Origin: Chloroflexi bacterium RBG_13_46_14
GTDB lineage: Bacteria; Chloroflexota; Dehalococcoidia; Dehalococcoidales; UBA2162
Assembly: GCA_001796415.1 (NCBI GenBank)
Contig: MGML01000042.1
Location: 4,477-14,953 of the forward strand
Direction: 5' to 3'
DNA: 10,477 bases
Shown: one piece after another, positions 1-5,885 of the stretch
How positions within the stretch are numbered: position 1 is the first letter of the stretch
How the letters are laid out: every line of letters starts with the position of its first letter
Notes under the pieces: generated by a model
The model's input: only the letters and a program-made list of their open reading frames with translations
Database searches by the model: none
What the model was told of the DNA's origin: nothing
Position numbers and translations under genes: made by a program

Positions 1-10
1 AGTATCAGAT

Positions 11-1051
11 TTAGACCTGTCTGGTAAGATGGGTTACTTTTAACTCAGGCTTGTATCCCTCTCCTTTTCTCCACATTGCCAGCATTGTTGCCAGTATATC
101 CCTGGCTACTGTCAACTTAGCTCGATGCGAGGGTGTTCCGCGCAGCAGGGTCATATCAAGGTATTTCTTTCGAAAAGGATTGTCTTTTGCCCTTATTGCA
201 CTCTCTGCTGCCTGCTTAACGGCATATTTCAGCAAACGATTGAAATCCCCGGTTAACTTCTCTGAGTAAACTCTTCCTCCGGATGATCTCCTTACTATTC
301 CCAACCCTGCATACATCCATACTTTCCTCTTGTCAGCAAACCGCCAGGGCGTCTCCAATATCCCAAAGATTGTCGCCGCCGTGATAAACCCTATTCCCGG
401 TATAGCTTGAAATCTCTTTATTTCAGGATACTGTCGTGCTTGAGTTTTAAGGGCTTTTAGTACCTTTTCCTCCATTTCTTCGATCTGATCCAGTTGAAGC
501 CAGAGATTATCTACTATCAGCAACAACCCCGAATCATCAGGTAATTTCTCCCTCCATTCTACTCTTTGCTTTTTCTTGTATATTGTCTCGCCTAAACACT
601 GTATTCCGTTCCCTCTAAATTTCGCTTTTATCTTGTTCTTTATGCGTGTCCCGCTCCTGACTGTGTCATGGTAGGCTATCATCAATTCTTTGAACCGGCG
701 ACGCTGGCCAACAGGATGATGTACCTCTTTTATATAGCCTCCCCTGGCTAACTGGGCTATCTTCAATGCATCTATCCTGTCATTTTTCTGACCCGATGAG
801 CCTATCCATCGGTTTTCTTTTGCATTTGTTATCACCAGCTTTTCACCATAACTGTTACACGTCTCCAGAATCCAGTCGGCCAGCGTACCTTCCTCCATGT
901 ATATGACTCTGGGCGGTTTTATCCCCTTTACGAAGGTTATCAAGTTTTTTACACTCGTATTAACTCTTCCTGCTTGTACCAGCCTCCCAGCCTCATTTAC
1001 TACTGCAAAATCCAGTGTTGTGATATGCCAGTCCATTCCAATATAATTCAT
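11..1051 (-). CDS. IS110-family DEDD transposase
   Basis: This 346-residue protein has the two-domain layout of IS110 recombinases. The N-terminal RuvC-like DEDD domain shows D7 (IGMDWH), E53/E54 (YMEEGTLADW) and D91/D94 (QKNDRIDALK). The C-terminal Transposase_20 domain contains AIPGIGFITAATI at about 216-228 and the catalytic serine region RRSSGG at about 254-259. Length is at the normal lower end for the family and I see no frameshift, so it is probably intact. The ATG is preceded by a good purine-rich site on the minus strand (complement of 1060-1067). That site is embedded in the inverted repeat 1054-1116, which suggests that transposase translation is held low. Members of this family move by RNA-guided recombination; whether this copy is active cannot be seen. 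Confidence 0.95.
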   Translation of the reverse strand: MNYIGMDWHITTLDFAVVNEAGRLVQAGRVNTSVKNLITFVKGIKPPRVIYMEEGTLADWILETCNSYGEKLVITNAKENRWIGSSGQKNDRIDALKIAQLARGGYIKEVHHPVGQRRRFKELMIAYHDTVRSGTRIKNKIKAKFRGNGIQCLGETIYKKKQRVEWREKLPDDSGLLLIVDNLWLQLDQIEEMEEKVLKALKTQARQYPEIKRFQAIPGIGFITAATIFGILETPWRFADKRKVWMYAGLGIVRRSSGGRVYSEKLTGDFNRLLKYAVKQAAESAIRAKDNPFRKKYLDMTLLRGTPSHRAKLTVARDILATMLAMWRKGEGYKPELKVTHLTRQV

Positions 1052-1053
1052 CC

Positions 1054-1116
1054 GGGTATCTCCTTCCTAAGATTATTATTCGCCGAAGCTGTTTCTATCT
1101 TAGCGGAGGGATACCC
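1054..1116 (-). promoter_or_regulatory. Inverted repeat enclosing the transposase ribosome binding site
   Basis: Arms 1054-1073 and 1097-1116 are complementary at 15 of 20 positions, with 7 matching bases at the outer end (GGGTATC/GATACCC), 6 at the inner end (TAAGAT/ATCTTA) and a 23-base loop. On the transposase transcript the 3' arm contains the Shine-Dalgarno site and ends two bases before the ATG. The fold would occlude initiation. It could alternatively be part of the element's bridge RNA or a recombination-end structure. Confidence 0.6.
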
Positions 1117-1145
1117 TCGGTTTCATTTTCTCAATTTTCATCGGG

Positions 1146-1175
1146 ATGGGTAGAATATAATTTTATTTTACCCAT
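1146..1175. repeat. Palindrome 1: AT-rich hairpin
   Basis: The 15-base halves 1146-1160 and 1161-1175 are inverted copies with two mismatches, capped by ATGGGTA/TACCCAT. It abuts the next palindrome, sharing two bases with it. It may mark the outer edge of the IS110 element or be part of a composite dispersed repeat. Confidence 0.6.
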
Positions 1176-1193
1176 TCCGGCGAAAGCCGGAAT
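1174..1193. repeat. Palindrome 2: perfect GAAA-capped hairpin (REP/dRS3-like)
   Basis: A perfect 8-bp stem (ATTCCGGC/GCCGGAAT) is closed by the tetraloop GAAA and flanked by C and CCAG. Hairpins of this form, a dRS3/REP-like class with a pyrimidine-rich half and GAAA loop, occur as dispersed intergenic repeats in many bacteria. That this one is multicopy in its own genome is inferred from the pattern. Confidence 0.7.
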
Positions 1194-1203
1194 CCAGTAG
1201 CTA

Positions 1204-1250
1204 GGTAGGGTGAGTTACGCCCTGACTTTGTCGGACTAACCCACCCTGCA
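1204..1250. repeat. Palindrome 3: long imperfect inverted repeat
   Basis: Arms 1205-1217 and 1237-1249 match at 11 of 13 positions (GTAGGGTGAGTTA against the complement of TAACCCACCCTGC). The inner part around 1221-1233 can also pair (CTGAC/GTCGG with one wobble) around a TTT loop, so nearly the whole 46 bases can form a cruciform. It resembles common dispersed palindromes carrying a GTAGGGTGGGTTA core. With the two preceding palindromes it fills 1146-1250 without a gene. Confidence 0.6.
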
Positions 1251-1284
1251 CCAACTCAATTACATTATAACCACCTTTCTGCAA

Positions 1285-1290
1285 TATAAT
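1285..1290 (+). promoter_or_regulatory. -10 box of a probable leaderless promoter
   Basis: A perfect TATAAT lies at 1285-1290, six bases before the ATG at 1297. Transcription would be expected to start at or next to that ATG. No Shine-Dalgarno sequence precedes the gene, unlike most other genes in the window, which supports leaderless translation. No convincing -35 element is visible at 16-18 bp upstream. Confidence 0.5.
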
Positions 1291-1296
1291 ACATCC

Positions 1297-2307
1297 ATGA
1301 TTACTGGTAAAAAGAAATCATGGTATGAAAGAGTTCCGAAGGTTGAGCTTCACCTTCACCTTACCGGGGCAATTCCGCACGAGACACTCTGGGAAATGAT
1401 AAAGAAATACGGCGGCGGCCCGTCCGTCCCGGACATTAACGCCCTCGAGGAGAAATTCCGCTATCGGGATTTCATGCATTTTCTCGAAACATGGGTATGG
1501 AAAAACCGGTTCCTGAGAGAGTACGAAGATTTCACCTTCCTCTCCGAAGCGGTCGCCCGTGACCTCGTATCACAGAACATTCTCTACGCCGAGGTGTTTT
1601 TCTCGATGTCCCGGTTTATCAATAATAACCTGACGGTCACCGGGCTGGCTGAAGCGGTACGGGCAGGACTTTCCAGGGTGCCGGAAATCGACATCAACCT
1701 GATAATCGACCTTGTGCGCGATAACGGGCCTGAAAACGCGGAGAGGATTTTACCGGACATTATCGAAGCGAGGGAGTTTGGCGTCATAGGGATAGGTCTG
1801 GGTGGCGCAGAACAACTCTATCCGCCGGAGCTTTTTACCGATGTATTCGAAAAAGCCCGCCGGGCAGGACTTCAAACCACCGCCCACGCCGGCGAAGCGG
1901 CAGGTCCTGAAAGCATCTGGTCGGCCATCAACAACCTGAAAATAGAACGCATCGGGCACGCAACCCGCGCCATCGAGGACGAAAAACTGGTCGACTATCT
2001 TGCCGAACACAGCATACCCCTGGAGATATGCCCGATTTCCAACGTAAAAACCGGGGTGGTCGAATCGATTAAAAAACACCCGGTACGGTACTATTACGAC
2101 AGGAATATCCCCGTCACCATCAATACCGATGATCCTAAAATGTTCGGAAACTCACTGGCTGAAGAATATGAAATCCTGGCCAATGACCTCGGTTTTATCC
2201 GGGATGAAATACGCACCATGTTATTTAACGCCGTCCGAACATCATGGCTGCCCGATAACAAAAAAAGAGGGCTGGCTGGCAGACTGATCAACCATCCTGA
2301 CTGGTAA
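1297..2307 (+). CDS. add: Adenosine deaminase-family purine deaminase
   Basis: The 336-residue protein is a complete amidohydrolase-superfamily TIM barrel of the adenosine/adenine deaminase type, of usual length. Zinc and catalytic residues are all present: H19 and H21 (ELHLHL), H197 and E200 (TAHAGE), H221 (RIGHA), and D278/D279 (INTDDP). Such enzymes hydrolyse the 6-amino group of adenosine or a related purine in the cytoplasm, for salvage. One substrate-pocket position is unusual: the residue after HLHL is T23, where adenosine deaminases normally have Asp (contacting the ribose 5'-OH) and adenine deaminases Glu. The substrate may therefore be a modified or 5'-substituted nucleoside rather than adenosine. 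The gene stands alone, next to the IS element and convergent with the AOR gene. The family is certain, the substrate is not. Confidence 0.92.
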   Translation: MITGKKKSWYERVPKVELHLHLTGAIPHETLWEMIKKYGGGPSVPDINALEEKFRYRDFMHFLETWVWKNRFLREYEDFTFLSEAVARDLVSQNILYAEVFFSMSRFINNNLTVTGLAEAVRAGLSRVPEIDINLIIDLVRDNGPENAERILPDIIEAREFGVIGIGLGGAEQLYPPELFTDVFEKARRAGLQTTAHAGEAAGPESIWSAINNLKIERIGHATRAIEDEKLVDYLAEHSIPLEICPISNVKTGVVESIKKHPVRYYYDRNIPVTINTDDPKMFGNSLAEEYEILANDLGFIRDEIRTMLFNAVRTSWLPDNKKRGLAGRLINHPDW

Positions 2308-2399
2308 AAACAACCTTTTCCTTCCCTCGCCCCTTACTCACTCATGAAACCGTTCCATGCGATTAATAAGTGATCCTTGACCGCATTGATTCCTATTTT

Positions 2400-2437
2400 C
2401 GAAAGACTCTCTTTCCATATGGAGAGGGAGTCTTTCG
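2400..2437. repeat. Inverted repeat between convergent genes
   Basis: Perfect 10-bp arms CGAAAGACTC (2400-2409) and GAGTCTTTCG (2428-2437) enclose an 18-base centre that itself holds the palindrome CCATATGG. It lies between the 3' ends of the deaminase and AOR genes, where a bidirectional terminator would be useful. No T-run follows on either strand, so rho-independent termination is doubtful; it may instead be an mRNA-end-stabilising hairpin or a small dispersed repeat. Confidence 0.6.
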
Positions 2438-2452
2438 TAACTGTGGGAGAGG

Positions 2453-2479
2453 AAAAAAGAAAAAACAGTAATAATTACT
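2453..2479 (-). terminator. Possible weak terminator of the HIT-AOR operon
   Basis: On the minus strand, eight bases after the AOR stop codon, an AT-only 6-bp stem (AGTAAT/ATTACT, 2467-2479) is followed by a U-rich tract of two six-T runs (2453-2465). The U-tract is typical but the stem is weak, so it may act only together with the stronger inverted repeat at 2400-2437. Confidence 0.35.
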
Positions 2480-2486
2480 CTGAAAT

Positions 2487-4292
2487 TTATGGATACATCT
2501 CTTCCGCTATATCATTCAGCCCCAGTTCCAGCAGTTTGGCTTTACCCGGTTTAGTCGTCACCCTGTCCCAGTCGAGGGCGCCAAGGTTCCACCAGCACTC
2601 TTCGTCGATATCAAGCATAACGTCCCGGAGAGGCCCCTCTTTCTGTGGCGGAATGCCGATAATCCTGGGATGTACGTAACGCTCCAGCGGATTGATTCCC
2701 TCGCGTAGATTGAAGACGTGCCGCATGTTGGCGATTCTCTCCCCTGCTTTCAGGAGTTCGTCATACGACCTGTCCAGGCCGGTTATCGCTCTCATATATG
2801 TTTCCGCGTACGGTCCGAGTTCTCCTTCTTTCTGGTCGAGCGGTATCATGCAGGCGCCCATCGCGTTCGAGAGATGCGACCTGAAACTGTTCGGTCCGAA
2901 CGACTGCGTGTGCCGTCCCGGCGTGGCATCCATTTTATACATCGTCACGGAGGCATGTCCGGCAAAATGGGGACCCGGCAGCTTGGGATCGTGCATTCCC
3001 AGGTCCTGCCCGCCAATATGCACGGCATACTCCTCTGAACCTTTTCCAATCCTTTCCGCGGCCAGCTTCACGCCGTCGGCCAGGATATCGCCGAACCCTT
3101 CCCTTTTAACCAGTTTCTCCGTCATTTGGACGATGGCTTTTGGATCACCCCACTTAAGGTCGATTCCGTCCGTATCCGCCTGGGTAATGATTCCCTTTTC
3201 ATAGCACTCCATGGCGAAGGCTATCATCGCTCCGGCGGAAATGGTATCCATTCCGTAGGCATTACACAGATGACCTGCCATCTGGATAGACTCCGCGTCG
3301 GTGTTCAGACAGAGAGCGCCGAATGCGCCTATAGTCTCATATTCCACCCTCTGAATACCTTCCGGGTAATTGAAATCACCCTTTCCGGCGTTAAGCGAAG
3401 CCTTGCAGGCCGCCGGACAGCGCCAGCAGCCAAACCTCTGCTTCACGTTGGCAATCATCATGTCGCGGTGCAACCCTAAGACATCCGGCAGGTCCACCAC
3501 GCCGATGCCTGCCCAGTTCTTGACCGGCGTATCGCCGCTGGCTGCGGAAGTGTCGCCGTGTCCGCTGGTCCCGTACTTGTGAAACCTGCGGATGAAGCCG
3601 ATCTCTTCCATCGTTTTCAGGTGGTCTGTCCTGATCCTGTTCGCCATATCGACGTCTGCTACCGGGACCTTCATATCTCCATTCACCACCACCGCCTTCA
3701 GTCTCTTGGACCCCAGCACCGCTCCCAGTCCGGAACGTCCGGCGGCATCCCCCTTATGAGTAATAACGCAGGCTATCCGTGACAGCTTCTCTCCTGCCGG
3801 TCCGATGCAGGAAACCCTGGCCGATTTTCCGTACTCTTCGGCAAGAGAATCCTCGGTTTCATACGTCGTCCTGCCCCAGAGGTGAGAAGCGTCCTTTATT
3901 TCGGCTTTTCCGTTGATGACGGCGAGATACACCGGCTTATCTGAAATACCCGAAATAAAAATTCCGTCGTATCCGGCGAATTTCAGGTAAGGACCGAAAA
4001 ATCCGCCGGAATTGGCGTCTCCCCAGCCCAGCGTCAGCGGTGACTTCGCCATGACCTGGTAGCGGGTGCCGCCGATGGCGGGTGTACCGGTAAGCGGTCC
4101 GGTCATGTATCCGAAAATATTATCCGGCCCCAGCGGGTCTACTCCTTCTTTCTGCCGATCGTAGAGTATCCTGGAACCAACACCGTAACCACCGATGAAA
4201 TCCCGGTAGAGATTTTCATCCGGCGTTTCCTCTCTTATCTCGCCGGTGGCAAGATCGACAAAAAGCAGCTTTCCCATGTATCCGCCATGCAT
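2487..4292 (-). CDS. Aldehyde:ferredoxin oxidoreductase family protein (W/Mo-pterin)
   Basis: The 601-residue protein is a full-length member of the AOR family, which uses a tungsto- or molybdo-bispyranopterin and one [4Fe-4S] cluster to interconvert aldehydes and carboxylic acids with ferredoxin. The N-terminal domain has GGTRY and GDANSGGFFGP pterin-pocket motifs, then AAGRSGLGAVLGSKRLKAV near residues 185-203. Cluster ligands are C289, C292 and C296 (CWRCPAAC) plus C481 (GAC). The second pterin motif, usually D-x-x-G-L-C, reads NAMGAC, with N476 in place of Asp. The start ATG has AAGGAGG five bases upstream; a second ATG five codons in is less well placed. The gene follows the HIT gene by 36 bases, so the two are probably cotranscribed. 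The substrate cannot be assigned from sequence. Confidence 0.95.
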   Translation of the reverse strand: MHGGYMGKLLFVDLATGEIREETPDENLYRDFIGGYGVGSRILYDRQKEGVDPLGPDNIFGYMTGPLTGTPAIGGTRYQVMAKSPLTLGWGDANSGGFFGPYLKFAGYDGIFISGISDKPVYLAVINGKAEIKDASHLWGRTTYETEDSLAEEYGKSARVSCIGPAGEKLSRIACVITHKGDAAGRSGLGAVLGSKRLKAVVVNGDMKVPVADVDMANRIRTDHLKTMEEIGFIRRFHKYGTSGHGDTSAASGDTPVKNWAGIGVVDLPDVLGLHRDMMIANVKQRFGCWRCPAACKASLNAGKGDFNYPEGIQRVEYETIGAFGALCLNTDAESIQMAGHLCNAYGMDTISAGAMIAFAMECYEKGIITQADTDGIDLKWGDPKAIVQMTEKLVKREGFGDILADGVKLAAERIGKGSEEYAVHIGGQDLGMHDPKLPGPHFAGHASVTMYKMDATPGRHTQSFGPNSFRSHLSNAMGACMIPLDQKEGELGPYAETYMRAITGLDRSYDELLKAGERIANMRHVFNLREGINPLERYVHPRIIGIPPQKEGPLRDVMLDIDEECWWNLGALDWDRVTTKPGKAKLLELGLNDIAEEMYP

Positions 4293-4328
4293 AGCAACCT
4301 CCTTGAATATATAAAAGGGTTTAGTCCG

Positions 4329-4802
4329 TTAGAACTTATCTTTAAGTTTTTTGTAGGAATCAGCCAGGGCTTCCGGTACTACCCGGATATCCGATACGAC
4401 GGTAACGAAATTGGTATCACCCTGCCAGCGCGGAACGATATGGCTGTGAATATGGTCTTCGATCCCTGCCCCTGATACCGCCCCCATATTGATACCGACA
4501 TTGAATCCCGCCGGATTCAGTTCTTTTCTTAAAATCCCGACGCATCGGCTGACGATCTCGAAATGTTCGTTCCGTTCTTCGCTGGAAAGATCATCCAGTG
4601 TGGATGTATGCCGGTACGGCGCTACCATCAGGTGATAGGGATTGTATGGATAGAGGTTCAGCATCACGTAGTTTTTATCGCCGCGATACAGGATAAAGTA
4701 TTTTTCGTCGTCGTTCTTCGCCGGATTCCCGCACAGAATGCAGCCTCCCGACTTTTCACTCTCGATATAAGCCATCCTCCACGGCGCCCAGATATGTTCC
4801 AT
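4329..4802 (-). CDS. HIT-family nucleotide hydrolase/phosphorylase
   Basis: The 157-residue protein carries the histidine triad H117-I-H119-S-H121 (DHIHSHIVPRW), whose middle His is the nucleophile in this superfamily of nucleotidyl hydrolases and transferases acting on dinucleoside polyphosphates or nucleoside phosphoramidates. A zinc-site signature is also present: C21 and C24 (CILC) and H65 (APYRH). The opening MEHIWAPWRM is typical of the Ap4A phosphorylase-like bacterial branch (Rv2613c type). AAGGAGG sits five bases before the ATG, behind a strong promoter at 4832-4860. It is the first gene of a two-gene operon with AOR; this may simply be shared transcription, as no common pathway is evident. 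Confidence 0.93.
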   Translation of the reverse strand: MEHIWAPWRMAYIESEKSGGCILCGNPAKNDDEKYFILYRGDKNYVMLNLYPYNPYHLMVAPYRHTSTLDDLSSEERNEHFEIVSRCVGILRKELNPAGFNVGINMGAVSGAGIEDHIHSHIVPRWQGDTNFVTVVSDIRVVPEALADSYKKLKDKF

Positions 4803-4831
4803 ACTTCCCTCCTTACCTGAATCCTTCCGCT

Positions 4832-4860
4832 ATTGTAGACGAGGGCTGATGATGAGTCAA
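4832..4860 (-). promoter_or_regulatory. Sigma70-type promoter of the HIT-AOR operon
   Basis: On the minus strand, TTGACT (4855-4860) and TACAAT (4832-4837) are separated by exactly 17 bp; each matches the consensus at five of six positions. Transcription would start near 4825, giving a short leader of about 20 bases with the Shine-Dalgarno site. No operator-like repeat is evident. Confidence 0.75.
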
Positions 4861-4930
4861 AGGGATACATTCGATAGAGACCTACGACTAATCTAAGGAT
4901 TCTATAAATTCATATATGTGCTTTAACTCA

Positions 4931-4959
4931 TTGACAAATATTAGAAAAAGTAGTAGAAT
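4931..4959 (+). promoter_or_regulatory. Near-consensus promoter of the dCTP deaminase-like/PIN cassette
   Basis: A perfect -35 TTGACA (4931-4936), a 17-bp spacer and TAGAAT (4954-4959, five of six) lie on the plus strand, predicting a start near 4966 and a leader of about 140 bases before the ATG at 5109. It diverges from the HIT promoter 71 bp to its left. A promoter this strong in front of a PIN nuclease gene implies control after initiation, consistent with the structured leader. Confidence 0.75.
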
Positions 4960-4976
4960 AAATCAAAAAGAATATG

Positions 4977-5005
4977 AAAAAAGACGCTCGGCTAAAGCGT
5001 CTTTT
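4977..5005 (-). terminator. Hairpin with U-run: terminator or attenuator
   Basis: AAAAGACGCT (4979-4988) and AGCGTCTTTT (4996-5005) are perfect 10-bp arms around a 7-base loop. Read leftward the stem ends in six U (4977-4982), a good terminator that could stop transcripts running on from korB before they reach the HIT promoter. Read rightward it begins about 13 bases into the cassette transcript and ends in four U, so it could be an early attenuator or a 5' stabilising hairpin. Which use is real cannot be decided by eye. Confidence 0.5.
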
Positions 5006-5010
5006 AAGAA

Positions 5011-5103
5011 CCTCAAAGGTATATTCTTCAGTTTTCTACAATATATAGAGTACACCTTTGGGGGGTTTTTGTCAAGTCTTCTCCCCATCAAAGGTGGAGG
5101 GAG
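5011..5103 (+). promoter_or_regulatory. Structured leader with two mutually exclusive folds
   Basis: The segment ACCTTTG at 5054-5060 is complementary to CAAAGGT at 5014-5020 and also to CAAAGGT at 5089-5095. Fold A pairs 5011-5023 with 5051-5063 (12 of 13 positions including one G-U). It frees CTCCCC (5081-5086) to pair with GG and GGAG (5093-5094 and 5096-5099), covering the Shine-Dalgarno site GGAGG at 5096-5100. Fold B pairs 5054-5065 with 5083-5095 and leaves that site open. This is the logic of a translational switch or riboswitch. The pairings are hand-drawn; no known aptamer was recognised. Confidence 0.45.
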
Positions 5104-5108
5104 ATAAG

Positions 5109-5885
5109 ATGACAGTATTATCAGATACCTCCATAAAAAAAGCTGTTTTATCCGGAGAATTATCAATTCTCCCATTTCATGATGATGCATTGCAACCAGC
5201 TTCGTATGATATGCGTTTATATTGGAAAATCCTAATTAGTCCAATGCGACATGAAAATGGACGCACAGTTGATCTTCGAAAAGAACCCAATCATACTTTT
5301 TTTGTTGAGCCAGGACGTTTTGTGGGAATATTAACCGAAGAAAAAATCTCTCTCCCCTTATCAATGGTTGGGCGATTCGGACTACGCTCTGAGTTTACAC
5401 GACATGGTCTAGTGGCTTTTGGTGGTATCCAGATAGATCCTGGATTTAAGGGGCGGTTAGCAATATCACTCTTCCATGCAGGCCCTGAACTTATACCCTT
5501 AAAACTTGGACGAAAGATGTTTACGGTAGAATTTAATCAACTTGCAGATCAAGCCTCGAAAGGTTATGATGGGCCATTTCAGAATCAATCAACTTTTCAC
5601 AAGATGCAAAAAGACTTTATTCTCAATGCTCATACAACAAGTCTAGCCGAGATAAATACACTTCCATCGGAAATAGCAAGCATACAACACAGGCTTACAA
5701 TGCACGAAACTTTTTATCATCCCAAACGAGAGTTTCCTTCTATTTCTGAATTAGCAAAAGCTCAAGGAGTGTCACCAATTAATGATATTACTGAACTCTC
5801 AGGGTTATTATCCGAAGAAGATGATATAGATACTTTCTTGGAAACAGTGCAAAAATGGCGACGGGGAAATAACAACGATGAATAA
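5109..5885 (+). CDS. dCTP deaminase/dUTPase-fold protein lacking the catalytic Glu, with C-terminal extension
   Basis: Residues 1-170 of 258 follow the trimeric dCTP deaminase family: LSD at 4-6, QPASYDMRL at 29-37, FVEPGRFVGILTEE at 65-78, LRSEFTRHGL at 92-101, IDPGFKG at 109-115 and FQNQ at 157-160. The family's deamination glutamate (E138 in E. coli Dcd, in LEFYN) aligns with S120 in AISLFH, so deamination is predicted lost. S94, R98 and D110 remain, so nucleotide binding or dUTPase-like hydrolysis is possible. Residues about 171-258 are a charged, probably helical extension ending in DDIDTFLETVQKWRR, absent from typical 160-200-residue Dcd. I chose the ATG at 5109, eight bases after GGAGG, because the protein then opens MTVLSD as in Dcd; an upstream ATG at 5058 would add 17 unrelated residues. 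The PIN gene overlaps its end, so this is the positional antitoxin or sensor. AT-rich composition suggests transfer. Confidence 0.88.
   Translation: MTVLSDTSIKKAVLSGELSILPFHDDALQPASYDMRLYWKILISPMRHENGRTVDLRKEPNHTFFVEPGRFVGILTEEKISLPLSMVGRFGLRSEFTRHGLVAFGGIQIDPGFKGRLAISLFHAGPELIPLKLGRKMFTVEFNQLADQASKGYDGPFQNQSTFHKMQKDFILNAHTTSLAEINTLPSEIASIQHRLTMHETFYHPKREFPSISELAKAQGVSPINDITELSGLLSEEDDIDTFLETVQKWRRGNNNDE

Larger units (their letters stand above)
1..1145 (-). mobile_element. IS110-family insertion sequence, partial
   Basis: The element is defined by its transposase, whose stop codon lies 10 bases from the window edge, so the transposase-distal end is outside the window. IS110 elements lack classical terminal inverted repeats and in their best-studied members encode a structured bridge RNA in the non-coding end upstream of the transposase. 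Here that upstream end is to the right, from 1052 onward. I set the right limit at about 1145 because a block of unrelated-looking palindromes begins at 1146; the true boundary cannot be fixed from one copy. Confidence 0.6.

Noticed and set aside
2692..3204. 170-codon plus-strand open frame inside the AOR gene, and similar long frames opposite korB, korA and tpx
   Set aside because: They lie wholly opposite well-supported conserved genes, show no recognisable domain and have low-complexity Ser/Pro/Arg-rich translations typical of shadow frames.
4974..5048. 24-codon open frame starting about eight bases into the cassette transcript, a possible leader peptide
   Set aside because: It has no Shine-Dalgarno site and overlaps the first hairpin. 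Basic, Lys-rich short frames are expected in AT-rich DNA, and nothing shows it is translated.
5058..5108. Upstream in-frame ATG giving the dCTP deaminase-like protein 17 more N-terminal residues
   Set aside because: The Dcd family begins at the LSD motif, which the ATG at 5109 places correctly, and GGAGG is eight bases before that ATG.
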